Assembly (NCBI GenBank): GCA_018398765.1 | Contig: JAHBMJ010001801.1 | Location: 23,224 to 87,223 of the forward strand | Origin: Chromera velia | Lineage: Eukaryota; Sar; Chromeraceae | Direction: 5' to 3' | Length of the DNA: 64,000 nucleotides | In this document: positions 35,555 through 47,934 of the stretch, in pieces | How positions within the stretch are numbered: position 1 is the stretch's first letter | Layout of the letters: every line of letters starts with the position of its first letter | Program-made: the position numbers and the translations under genes | Notes under the pieces: generated by a model | Told to the model about the DNA's origin: nothing | What the model saw: the letters and a program-made list of their open reading frames with translations, nothing else | Database searches by the model: none

Positions 35555-38500
35555 TTAGTCGTGGTGCTTCTTCTCCTCATAGCCCTCCTTCGAGTACACA
35601 GCAGAAGAGGCAGAGAATGCAGGGACAGTCTCGGTCATGGTGCACTGCTTGCCGGTGTCAGTGAATCCCTTGGGACAGGAGTGCATGGTCTCCATGACGG
35701 TGGCCAGGCAGTCTCCGTGCTTCTCCTCGGCTCCCTTGGGACACTGGGGAACGGCGGGGACGGTCTCCATACCGGTGCAGGTCTTGCCATCATCGGTAGT
35801 GCCGGGGGGGCACACGTAAGAAGTGTAAGACTCCTCAACATACTCTGTGGTGGCAAGGACCTCCTCAGAGATCATGGTGGTCTGCTTTCCGAGGCGGGTC
35901 TCCTCAAGGGTGCATCCCTTCTTGGTGTCGACCTCAACCTCCTCCTCCTCGTGGTGCTTGCGGGAGTGGCGGCGGGAGCGTCTGGAGGAGTGCTTCTCGG
36001 GAGCGGGGGCGGGGCAGACGGGAGCTGCATAGACCTCCTCGGAAGTGGCGGTCTCCTGCTCAACAACGGTGGAGAAGGTAGGGATGGCGGTGACAGTCTC
36101 GGTCATGGGAACAGAGCGAGTGATGACGTGAGTCTCAGTCACGGTCTGGGGCTCGGAGGTGGTGTGGTAGGAAGTGACAACGTTGGCAGGCACAACTTCG
36201 TTGGAGGTGGTGGTGGCAACAGAGCTGGAGGTCTCGGTCATGGTGGTGGTCTCGTAGGTGAGGTAGGTCTCCTCAGCGGTGGACATGGCAGAGGCGGAGG
36301 AGTCCTGCTCGACGTAGTAAGAGGCCACTGCGGGGACAAGCTCGGTGTAGGTCTCAGTCACAACCTTGTAGTGAGTCTCAACAAGGCAGGATCCGGATCC
36401 CTCAGAAGAGCCCTTCTTGGAAGAAGAGGGCACGTAGTCGTGATGTCCGTGCTTGTCGTCATCGTCATCGTGCTTGTCGTGCTTGTCTCCGTGGCCGTAG
36501 GAAGAAGCAACGGGAGTGACGCCGTCAGCAGGGATGCAGGGATAGTAAGCAACGCGAGAGTTGGTCACGGTCTGGGTCTCAGTCTCAACAACCCTGTCGA
36601 AACGGACAAGAGCAGGGACAGTCTCGGTGGTGGTGGAGTGAACGACATCAGCAGAAGTCTCCTCGAGCACGATCTCGTCATAGACAGTGTACACCTCCTC
36701 AGTCATAGCGGTCTCGGTGACAGTGCGGGTCTCGTATCTGTAGAGCTTCGGGACGACCTCGGTGACAGTCTTGGGGACAAAAGAAACGGAGGTGGTGGTG
36801 AAAGACTCCATGGGAACCTCCTCCCAGCTGCAGAGAAAGAGGTGGCAGGGAGAAGGACAAAGCAGTGAAGAGCAACGAACTTCGAGCGGTGAGGGACGCC
36901 TAGTTCGCATACTCAGAATACGATGGAAAGTGAAGAGCATTGAGAGGGAAGCACCCGAAAAGCGACTTCTTGCATCCTGCAAAAAGAAAAAAAAAGAAAG
37001 TCGACTGACGTGGGGGCAGCGCACTCCATGGAAGGGCCCTCTCCGACGGGGGTGGTTCCCTCGGGGCAAGAGTACTGGGGGACCTTGCTCTTCATGTCAC
37101 CAGGAAGCTGGGTGGCAGGAACAGTGACCATGGTGGGCTTCTTGCACTTGGCGGCCTTGGAACCGGTGGTGAACTCGGAGCCGGGCGGGCACTCAGTGTG
37201 CTCCTGGGTGGTGGTGACAGGCTTCTGGGTGGTGACGGTCACAACACAGTTTCCGTTCTTGTCCTCAGTGGAGCCCTTGGGGCAGTACTCCACAGGGACT
37301 GCCTCGACCTTGTTGACTGTGACTTCCACAGGTCTCTTCTCAAAGCGGGCCTTCTTCATGATAACGGGGGCAGAAACGGTGGTGGGAGTGCCGGCGGGCA
37401 GGTCAACCTGGCAGATGAGGGAGGCGTCACCAACAACACCGCCCTTCTTGTCCTCAGTGCCTCCAACGGGGGTCGTGCCCTTGGGGCAGTAGTAGGTGGG
37501 AACAAGAGAAACTCTGGTGAGGGTGAGAGTCTGGGGGAATTCTTCGAGAACAGGATAATCAGAGGCAACAGTCACGGAGTAAGGCTCGAGAGTGGAGCGG
37601 GAAAGAGTCAGAGAGCAAGTGCCGTCCTTGTTCGCAGTGGATCCCTGAGGGCAGACCTCGGTGGACTTGAGAATCTCGGCAGGAAGGGAATAGGAAGTAA
37701 CCTTGGAAGCAAGAACGGGGTTACGGACGGTCTTCTCAGACGAAAGAGTCTCGACAGTCTGCTGGCTAGTCTGAGCAACGCAGTCGCCTCCCTTGCCCTT
37801 TCCGTTGGCCTCGTAAGTACCCTCAGGGCACTCAGTGATGGAGGAAGGGGTGTTGACAGGAATGCTGAGAGCCACTTCCTTGACCATAGTCTCGTACTCA
37901 GTGGTCAGACCCTCGACAATGCAGTTACCCTTCTTGTCGTTGGAGGTTCCCTTGGGGCAGGTGCTGGGGCCAGGGACGGAAACGCTCTTGGAGACAGGCA
38001 CCTCGTAGGGCTTCTTCATGACGGTGGTGGAGCGGTCGGGGACAGCCACGGGCTCCACAACGGTAGTCTGGGCCCACTTGTTCATCGTGCACTTTCCGTC
38101 CTTGGAGGGTCCCTCGGCCCCCTTCGGGCAGGTTGTCACGGGCTTGCGGACAGTGGCCATCTTGGCGATCTTGTTCATGGCGAGAACCTTCTCGCACGCC
38201 TTGCCGCTCATGGTGGTACCCTGCACACAGAAAGGGGGGGGAGGGTGCGAGATTGAAGGTAAAGAACACAAGCGTACCCTGGCCGCAGAAGAGCAGTGGT
38301 GTTCAGCGTTCTGCTCATGAATGTCTGTGAATGCATCTGTTCTCTGCAAAAGTCGTGCGTGACAAGCTCTTATCCCGTCCGTAGCTCTTATCCCGTCAGT
38401 TATGTGTAGCAACGGCGGTGCACAAACAACTGTTGTTTGGAATGCGGACTAACCTTGGGGCAAACCATCTCGGGCTCCACAACGGAAACAGTAGGCACCT

Positions 38501-38642
38501 CCTTGGTCTGGTAGGGAACAGTGACTGTCTTCATGCACTCAGCGCCCATAAGCTCGTACCCCTCAGGGCAGGACATGTCATATCCTTTTCCAGTTGCTGA
38601 AGCAACAGCAACGATGGTCGGCACGGCAAAGAGTTTGAACAT
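35555..38642 (-). CDS. Oocyst-wall-protein-like secreted Cys-repeat protein
   Basis: Three exons (minus): 38642-38454, 38220-37010, 36827-35555; 890 aa, with matched phases at both junctions. It starts with a signal peptide (MFKLFAVPTIVAVASA). Then come about a dozen modules of the form CP(K/E/P)G followed 6-20 residues later by Cys, for example CPEGYELMGAEC, CPKGTTMSGKAC and CPKGSTEDKNGNC, separated by Val/Thr-rich spacers of 30-50 residues. The first intron falls inside a CPKG motif and restores it exactly, which supports the model. The exon-3 region is Thr/Val/Glu-rich (TVTET repeats) with a His/Arg/Lys patch, then three more CPxG modules. Paired-Cys CPxG repeats characterise the COWP/OWP oocyst wall proteins, which crosslink through disulphides into the wall. 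Membership is inferred from this pattern. It shares a 488-bp promoter region with the gene at 39131. Confidence 0.82.
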
Positions 38643-39130
38643 CCTGAAAGAAGTTTAGACTTATGAGGAATGCCGGGGAATCACAACCAAAGCTGATGGA
38701 GAAAGCAGTACTTATGGGGAGTTCTTGACCGGTATGACTTTGATGGCGAAGTGAAGAAACACTGACACAAGGATGGTGAGGCGGGAGGGGGGAGATTTTT
38801 CGTGAAAAGTTGTTTTTCGAATTTTGTTGCAACGGAATTTGGAATTTTGGGGTGCGATCGGGCCCCGTAAAGAAACTTGTGGGGCTCTTTTTGTCTTTTC
38901 TCGAAGTTCTCTGGGTAGTCAAGAGTGCTCGCACGCAGTGAATGAAATTCGTCATCCTCGCCGTGGCCACCCGTGCACAGACATGCCTGGCCCCCCAAAG
39001 TTCGTGCACGCAAAGGTGCACCGAACCGATTTTACGTAAGATCGATTCGATTCGAACGGTTGTGTTGTCAGACTGTGGACGTGTTTCGATGGGAGGCTCT
39101 GCCTGGGGGTGACTAATTGTGTCAGCATAG
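38643..39130. promoter_or_regulatory. Divergent promoter region, wall protein and ankyrin-like gene
   Basis: Only 488 bp separate two opposed start codons, so both 5' UTRs and promoters must lie here. No TATA box stands out. The sequence includes GATCGATTCGATTCGA-like short repeats near 39040. Co-regulation is possible but not shown. Confidence 0.45.
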
Positions 39131-40729
39131 TTGAAGGGCAAGAGTTCAGCAGCTGTGTCCAGTTCCCTTTTACGCGATGGATCGAGAGAGAGAGTGAGGG
39201 AGAGAGAGGGAGAGGGAGGACTCGGTGAAAGGGAATTGGAGAGCATGACTTTCAAGGCTCCAGCTTGGGAGGAGAGATCGTTTGACTGTTCTGCAGAGAG
39301 GTGTGTGAACGAGTCTCTCTGCAGCTCCTTGACGTGCAACTCCTTTATCCCAGAACTGCTTGTGCCATTCTTGGGAGCAAACTACAACGTCGTTTTTCGC
39401 CTCGTTTCAAGAGACTTCCATGATGCAGGAAGCGGCGTGTTACGACATAGACGGTCCTCGTATAAGATCCTCTTTGACTCTGTTGACCTCCTCAGATGGG
39501 CCAGCTTCGATCATTCAGCCAGAAGAAAGCTGGACCCTGATGTATTGCTTCGGGCGAGTGGTAATCTGAATTCGTTTCCCAGTTTTCAATATCTTCTTTT
39601 GAAGGGTGAGTCGAGGTGCAAAGACTCCTCTCCCCTAAAGTCTATCGAACAGAGTCTGCAGATCCTGTGCGCACTAAAAGGCGCCGCTGCATCCAACCAT
39701 GTGGAGTTTCTGGAGTACTACAGCTGCCATGAGGCGAACGTTGTCTCACCGTTCTTCTCTGCGTGCAAACCCATCAGCTCTCATCTGTGGACCTCCGTTG
39801 CTCATGTAGCAGTGAGCTCGGGGTCTCTGGACGCGTTGAGGTGGATGTACAACAGGGGGTTGATGAAGAGAAGCGATTTTGCTTCCATCAACCTACATCA
39901 CGTCAAGGCTCTTGACGGGGAAACTCTGAGCTTCCTCGAAGCCCATGGTCTGGAGAGGCAGCAGGCTCTCTCCGCTGCTGCCCAATTCGGCCTTTTGGGG
40001 GTGTTGGAGGAGGCCCACAACAACTTTGAGCTCGTGACCAATCTGTCGCCCTTTGCAGCCCTAGGGGGGCAGATAGAAGTTCTCGAGTGGATGGAAGGGC
40101 TGCAACTGGGGGGCACCAACACCCAGACATTCGATCTTTACACATCCGCAGCAGCAGCAGGGGGGGGGCAACTTGAGACCCTCAAATGGCTGCGCAGCCG
40201 TCCTACCCCCTGTCCCTGGAGCACCCGCGTGTTTTCTGCAGCTGCTCTGAATGGGCACTTGGGTCTGATGGAGTGGACAGACCAATGCCGACCCAACTTC
40301 CTGCCCTCGCTTGCATGCGCAAGTGCAGCAGGCCAAAGTGGGAGTGTAAAGACGCTCCAGTGGGTCCAGAGGAAGGTCGCAGCGGGGGAGTGGTGGACCG
40401 CGTCAGTGTTGCAGACTGCGACAAAAAATCTGTGCTCTCTCGTTCGTCTTCCTGAAAGTGGGAGCAAAAACTCCCCGTCCTCCTCGCTCGAAATGCGCCC
40501 TGACTCTCCCCCATCTCCCTCGCCAACCAGCAAGCGCCCTTTATGGGTGCAGTACGAAAACTTTGGGGAGTTCATGCAGGTGGTGGAAGACAAGCTGGCA
40601 GTGGTCAAGTGGCTTCTTGACCAGGCCGGTCCCCCTTCCCCTGCAGCACACGAGAGTCAGCAGGGGGTGATGGACAGGGCATGGAGATTGGTCGAAACTT
40701 TGGGGTCTGCTTTTGAAGAATCGGAATGA
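39131..40729 (+). CDS. Intronless ankyrin-like repeat protein with F-box-like N-terminus
   Basis: Single open frame of 532 codons. After a low-complexity Arg/Glu leader, an F-box-like segment appears (IPELLVPFLG...FRLVSRDFHDAG, about 75-105). The centre holds degenerate ankyrin-type units in which GxLExLKWL-like helices recur: SGSLDALRWMYNRG, GQIEVLEWMEGL, GGQLETLKWLRSR and NGHLGLMEWTDQ. This WL-type ankyrin is common in algal, amoebal and giant-virus proteins. The C-terminus is Ser/Pro-rich, then an acidic helix. The start could be 39131 or the Met at 39245 (MTFKAPAWEE); the latter would drop the low-complexity leader. F-box plus ankyrin would suggest a ubiquitin-ligase substrate adaptor, but this is inference. 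Confidence 0.72.
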   Translation: MKGKSSAAVSSSLLRDGSRERVREREGEGGLGERELESMTFKAPAWEERSFDCSAERCVNESLCSSLTCNSFIPELLVPFLGANYNVVFRLVSRDFHDAGSGVLRHRRSSYKILFDSVDLLRWASFDHSARRKLDPDVLLRASGNLNSFPSFQYLLLKGESRCKDSSPLKSIEQSLQILCALKGAAASNHVEFLEYYSCHEANVVSPFFSACKPISSHLWTSVAHVAVSSGSLDALRWMYNRGLMKRSDFASINLHHVKALDGETLSFLEAHGLERQQALSAAAQFGLLGVLEEAHNNFELVTNLSPFAALGGQIEVLEWMEGLQLGGTNTQTFDLYTSAAAAGGGQLETLKWLRSRPTPCPWSTRVFSAAALNGHLGLMEWTDQCRPNFLPSLACASAAGQSGSVKTLQWVQRKVAAGEWWTASVLQTATKNLCSLVRLPESGSKNSPSSSLEMRPDSPPSPSPTSKRPLWVQYENFGEFMQVVEDKLAVVKWLLDQAGPPSPAAHESQQGVMDRAWRLVETLGSAFEESE

Positions 40730-42847
<2,118 letters not shown>

Positions 42848-42854
42848 ACGATCG

Positions 42855-43802
42855 TTAATCAATACCAGTGTAATACTAACTGAGTATATACCAGTGTATG
42901 GTGATTGCTAGGTGATTGGTAGTAATTCTTTGTATGGATGATTATGATTGTAGATTTAATATTGCTAATATATAAATAATTGTGAATAACATATTTCATG
43001 AAATTATTTTATGCCTATACTAATCATCTATACGTAGTAACTTAAATGGGCCTAAACACATACAAGTTGTTTAACGCCTTTGTCATATGCCAGTGAGTGG
43101 TTATGTATCTTTTGATTTAATACTTTTGATACTATTGGATCTCAGTTGACTACGGTTGACGATCCTTAATGTGTTCACTTTCTTCATATATGCAAACACT
43201 TATTATTTTTTATTACCCCCCTGTATTTCTTATTACTAAAGTTTTTCCCCCCCCATAAGTTTCTAAGCTGTTTCTTAACATACACAGTCTCTTTTATATT
43301 CTGTTTTTTTTTTTTTTAAGAAAGAGTTGTTAAAGGTAGAATTCCCCACCATGGTAATATTTACTGCAGAAACAAGTAGTTAAAAGCTTCGGAAGTTGTA
43401 CTGTCCGAGTCAGTTCAAGACTCAGGTGTACGTGCGGCTCCGCTTCTGGCCCCAGGGTCAGGCGGCGCCTCTGGCCGGGCCGCTCCGGAGTATTGCTCAC
43501 ACGCGCACTTTCACTCTCTGCATGAAAATTAGCCTGCCACCGGCCACCCCACCCAGATCACTTCGAAGCATTTCGAAGCCTCTGCTATTATATAACAGGG
43601 ACAGCGCCACCTGCTAGCTGGACAGTCGCTTGTTGACCCCAGTTGATGTGATCTGTGCAAGCAAAACAGAGTGTTGTGTCACTGCGCGAATCCTTCAAAC
43701 CAGACTTGCAGAGGATCCGGAGGCGCCGTCTACATCTATAGCCGTCTCGTTTTCGGTTAAATAAAATCCATCTTCAAGCCTCACCGCCGAGGACACAGAA
43801 AA
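42855..43802. other. AT-rich spacer then GC-rich upstream region of ATL gene
   Basis: 42,855-43,330 is AT-rich with poly-T and no gene. From about 43,390 the sequence turns GC-rich and leads into the ATL start codon at 43803, so it probably contains that gene's promoter and 5' UTR. No specific element could be identified. Confidence 0.4.
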
Positions 43803-45594
43803 ATGTCCGATGAGAACCTTTGTCCTGTCTCCCCGGACTGCGCTAAATGTCAGATACTGAATCTGTGGCACAAGAGCGTCTACAGGGTCGTTAGATCAGT
43901 TCCTAGAGGTCAGCTTACCCTATCACAGAGGGTCCTTTCCAGTCATTTCATCGATCACCAGAGGTCCACTTTTTCTCAGGCTTTTCTCTCTCCTATTGTG
44001 CCCCTTTTCGATCATTGGGAGTCTCCTTTTTTCAATGCTTACGCCCTTTCCCCTTTTGTCGATCGCCAAAGGGTGCTTTTCTCCTCTCCTTTACCCAGAC
44101 TTTGCATGCTTGAGAATTTGAGTGAGAGGTTGTGCACGTAGATTTGCGAACAAACTTCTTTCCTTGCTGCTGTCCACACTCCTGCTCAGGTCGCGTGGTA
44201 TCCTACGGGGACGTTGCGAAGGTGGGCGAGGGCTGAAGGTCTAATTCTGTCTGTGTGTCTGTCTCTCCCGGCGGTCTAGAAAAAAAGAACTCATATAGTC
44301 TGTCTGTCTTTCGTTCTGTTTGTCTGCCCGTCTGTCTGAAAGAAAGGAAACGAAAAAATAAAGAAAAGAAAAGACGACATAGTCAGTCCGTCCGTCTGTC
44401 TGTGTTTCTGCCCGTCTTTCTCGGAAAAGCACGACGACGCAGCAGAAGAAAAATCGCATTTCGCAGGGGCGTCCCCTACCCCCCCCGAGCCCCCGCCAAA
44501 CGACGGTGCCTGTTCTCTCCACATGTGTATGAGTTTGTTCGAAGTGCAATGTACTGTCTCTTTTTTTCTTTCTTGCCTTGAGTGCAAGCAACAGGAATTG
44601 AAGTAGCGAGTAAATTGTGATCACGTGGAGTCCTGACGGGAGGTGTCAAGGCAAGAGGCGCTGCACTCTACACTTTTCAGACCCACTGCACACGTTTTCT
44701 GAGTGGCCGTGCTGTGCCCTTGCCTTTGCTTTCCTGTCTGTTGTGTCCATGAAGAGAAGGAGCGAAACGAAAGAAATGGACCGTCTGTCTTTCTTTTTTG
44801 TCGTGTATGTATTAATATGTGATTAGGAAGGGGGGGAAGGAAATAATTATTCTGTCTGTGTGTCTCTCTGTGTCGGTCTCTGTCCATGTCTGTGTCTGTC
44901 TCTGTGTCGGTGTCTGTGTCTGTCTCTGTGTCTGTCTCTGTGTCTGTCTCAGTGTCTGTCTCTGTGTATGTCTCTGTGTCTGTCTCTGCGTCTGTGTCTG
45001 AAGAAATATATGCTCTGTCTCTGTCTCTGTCAGTGTCTGGGTCAACTGGTTGCCCATTTGATGTGCATGGACGGCTGTACAATTTATTTAAATGATATTC
45101 AGGCTCTAGGCGCCCCCTCTTATTCCCGCCATGTCGGCAAAGCGCTCGGGGCCCTGCCGCCCTGCTGGAGTCTGGCTGGAGGCGCGGGGGAAGGGGAGGA
45201 CCAGCCTGAGGAGGATGGCATTGCAGAGGCGGAGGGAGGAGCCCCTGGAGGGTCTGGGGGGGATGCCCACTCTGTTCCTTGGTGGCGTGTGGTGAACTCC
45301 CAGGGCTGTGTGGCTGTGCGGAAGCTGAAGCTGAAGATGGCTCGGCGGCCTTCGAGTGCCAATGGGGGGGCAAGAGGCTCATTCTCAGTGGACTCGGAAA
45401 TGGGAGGGGGGGATGGGTCGGATGGTGAAGAGGGGGGGGGGAACAGCCATTCTATTGCAGTGCTGCCAGGGGAGTGTGAGGCCGAGGTGCTGCAGAAGCG
45501 GCTCTTGGAGGATGAGGGCCTTCAGTTCAGTCGCAGTGGGACGATCAAGGACTTCGTGTCTGTTCGGTTCTCTCTGCCTTCCTCCGAGTCGTGA
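43803..45594 (+). CDS. DNA alkyltransferase-like (ATL) protein with Trp replacing the acceptor Cys
   Basis: Three exons: 43803-43908, a 32-nt micro-exon 44190-44221, and 45103-45594; 209 aa with all phases matched. Joining them gives the MGMT/ATL core: VYRVVRSVPRG, then RVVSYGDVAK, then ALGAPSYSRHVGKALGAL. Tyr41 and Arg55 have the same 14-residue spacing as the nucleotide-flipping Tyr and Arg of human MGMT (114 and 128). The active-site motif PCHRV is PWWRVV (105-110): the methyl-accepting Cys is Trp, as in ATL proteins (PWHRV), and the His is Trp as well. It should bind O6-alkylguanine without repairing it and hand the lesion to nucleotide excision repair, as ATLs do. Two Gly/Glu/Ser-rich insertions (about 69-102 and 125-160) interrupt the domain. 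The C-terminus keeps the LLEDEGLQF helix. Confidence 0.85.
44852..45002 (+). repeat. (GTCTCT/GTCTGT)n array in ATL intron 2
   Basis: About 150 bp of TCTGTGTC/TCTGTCTC hexamer-like units lie in the long second intron, 100 bp upstream of the last exon. Frames through it (VSVSVS and LCLSLC) are artefacts. Confidence 0.9.
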
Positions 45595-46542
45595 GCGAGG
45601 GGGGGAGGGAGAGTTCGACTGAGAGGGGTGAAGTTGCATGAAGAAGAAGATGTGAAGTGAAGGAAGGAGGTTCGCCAGTTGCTTGCTTGTGTTTGTCGGA
45701 GGTTCAAGGAGGCCATGCATGAAAAACTCAACACCAAACCAGACACCAAGAGAAAATGGGGTGCACAAGTCCACTGGACCCAGGTCTCTCAGTTCGTTGA
45801 CCGACCGTTTGACTGGTATAGAAACGAACTTTTCATTCCATGACTTGTTGTGTACTGTTGTGTCGAGGTTGCACTGTACTGTACTGTGTGGGCTGGTGTG
45901 ACTCCGTGTGCATGAGGGAATAATGATGGGCTTCCGGTGTGTGCATGCCGATGTAATGCGTTGGATGCGCTAGTAGATGCAAGGAACTTGAACGAGAGGG
46001 GAGTTAGAAGGAGTTTGAACTTGGCCTAGTTTCTAGCCTAGTTTGGTATATAGAGACTTGCATAGTAGAAAAACTAATAGAAAACTGACTAAAAAAATTA
46101 ATTAAGATTGAGCCTTCATAATATATACCGACGAGTCACCGTTTCTGGTAGCCTTTAGTAGTCTCTGACGTTTCAATTGTAACATCATATTAGTATATTA
46201 TACATAGTATAGTTTAAAAGGAAGGGCAAGGGCAGAAGGAAAAGGGCGGTAAAAAAGATCGTAGAGGGTGTCTGGCTGTCCGACTGGTTGAAAGAAGAAA
46301 CTAGAAACGTTAGAGACAGAGACAGAATTTTCTCCCGCCTTGCGAATCTCTCCCCTTTCCAATCAGAGAATCTGACCAGATAGCGTTTGGCCATGCACTT
46401 TCTGAGTGAAAGGAAATGGCGTCCGAGAAGTGAAATGATAGAGTGCAGTGTTGATCGTTCGAACCTCTGCCAAAGAGTCTGTTGCAGTCCTCCGCAGGCT
46501 TCCATACGCTTTTCAAGGCTCTCACAGGAGGGGATATAGTCT
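45595..46542. other. Intergenic, 3' flank of ATL gene
   Basis: GC-rich 3' flank turning AT-rich after about 46,020. No gene or repeat family recognised. The last ~100 bp before 46543 would be continuous with the retroelement end at 46804 once the MITE is removed. Confidence 0.4.
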
Positions 46543-46550
46543 TATATAGA

Positions 46551-46795
46551 CTAGGCGACGCACAGTGATAAAAAAAAAGAAAAAAAAAAATTGGAGAAGC
46601 CTAATCTTTTTTATTTTTTTTTCTATTATTTTATTGGAAGTGCCAAACATATAACAAAAACACATCTAACTACAAAACCTACCTTTGCTAAGTTTGCTTG
46701 GACCTTTGACCACTAGACTAAAAAAAAAAAAAAAAAAAAAAAAATCTCGACATGTCTATTCTTTTTTTTTTTTTTTACCACTGTGCGTCGCCTAG
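46551..46795. mobile_element. CTAGGC-family MITE, 245 bp, with exact 8-bp TSD
   Basis: A 17-bp perfect inverted repeat, CTAGGCGACGCACAGTG, forms the ends. Exact 8-bp duplications TATATAGA lie at 46543-46550 and 46796-46803. The interior is mostly poly-A/poly-T. The perfect ends and duplication make it the youngest-looking of the three CTAGGC elements here. Confidence 0.88.
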
Positions 46796-46803
46796 TATAT
46801 AGA

Positions 46804-47282
46804 TAGAATCCAACCGGAACAGCTGTGCGATAAATGTTTGTCCCCCTCGTATGTGATTAAAGATGAGGTTCATGTCCTGTCGGAATATAAGGATACAGAA
46901 AAGGAACGGAACAGGCTGAAAGAACTGTACGAAATTGCGAAGCAGAAAGCGCCCATTGACATAAGAATACAGATCGCACAACACGTTGCAAGTGCAACCG
47001 GGAGGGGCACTTCTGATAATGAGAAGAAAATGAAGGATATGGTCTTGCTGTTGTGCACAATCCTGCCTAGAAGCGGTTCCAAAGCTATAGCCGACTGTCT
47101 CAAGAAGGTCCATTCTGTCGATAAGGCAAGTTGAGGCGAATCAATCCGATTGGCATGTAGGCTTCCTTATCCCCGCCCCCCATGAATGTGTACTCTGGGT
47201 TATCCTTAAAGCCTTGCTAGTGGCTTAGGATTTGGCGTCGCTAAATCTAGGATTTAACCCTCAATCATCATCATCATCATAT
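46804..47282 (+). mobile_element. 3' end of a second non-LTR retroelement with (ATC)n tail
   Basis: The frame at about 46808-47134 begins QPEQLCDKC and continues YVIKDEVHVLSEYKDTEKERNRLKEL-type sequence. A CxxC followed by xDExHxLxxC-like spacing is the usual zinc-binding end of LINE-type reverse transcriptase proteins, although the last Cys is replaced here. About 130 bp of 3' UTR follow and then (ATC)n at 47262-47280, a typical simple-repeat tail. A MITE sits directly upstream. Confidence 0.55.
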
Positions 47283-47930
47283 TCTGAAAGCTTACGTAAA
47301 CTAGCATTTGAAACTAACGCATTTTAATTAATTTTAATTATTATACATATTATTATACGGTAATTATAGACTTAGATAAGTTTGGCCTAGAGCTTCTCAG
47401 CTTGACGATTCTAGACGATTCAATTAATGATGATCAGGCTTGATTTTCAATCTGGTTTTTAACCGGTCTGTTACGGTTTGTTACTTTCTTATTAGAATGA
47501 ATCATTAATGATAATTAATGACACTCTGAGGCTATGTAAAAATTTATTTGCATGTCAGTGGCACGCAAACGGGCTCTAAGGGCAGAAAAGGGGTCTGTGC
47601 GTGCCAGTCAAGCAAAAATGACTCTTTTTCTCCACTATGAAAACAGATTTTAAGTATTTTTAAGTCAAAAAAACTGGGTTTTCAAATTTTTTGGGAGGGT
47701 TGCGTATCACTGTGGTGGTCACTGGTGGAAGCTTCTGGAAGGTAAGGGGGGGGGGGGGTTTGCGTACCACTGACACTCAAATAAATCTTTACATGGCTCC
47801 TCTCGGTTCAATTACAGTTTTCCATAGTTTTCCAATCATTATTTCTAGAACCCTTTTCTCTATTATGGGGTAAGAAAATATTAGAGAATTGCATACCGGG
47901 GGCGAGTGGGGTACTTTTTACCTCCTTAAA
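47283..47930. other. AT-rich spacer, nothing recognised
   Basis: No coding frame or element end. It includes a poly-G run at about 47746-47758 and an AT-rich tract with TTAATTA repeats near 47,335 and 47,510. Confidence 0.4.
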
Positions 47931-47934
47931 GCGG

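Noticed and set aside
35561-36868. 435-codon plus-strand frame opposite the wall-protein gene
   Set aside because: Shadow of the GC-rich repetitive minus-strand exon; Gly/Leu-rich with no motif, while the minus strand has a signal peptide, Cys repeats and consistent splicing.
37198-38256. 352-codon plus-strand frame opposite wall-protein exon 2
   Set aside because: Same reason: antisense shadow of a repetitive exon, with no start context or domain.
43932-44141. Continuation of ATL exon 1 to its own stop at 44141
   Set aside because: The sequence after 43908 does not continue the domain, whereas splicing to the 32-nt exon restores the exact family motif and phase.
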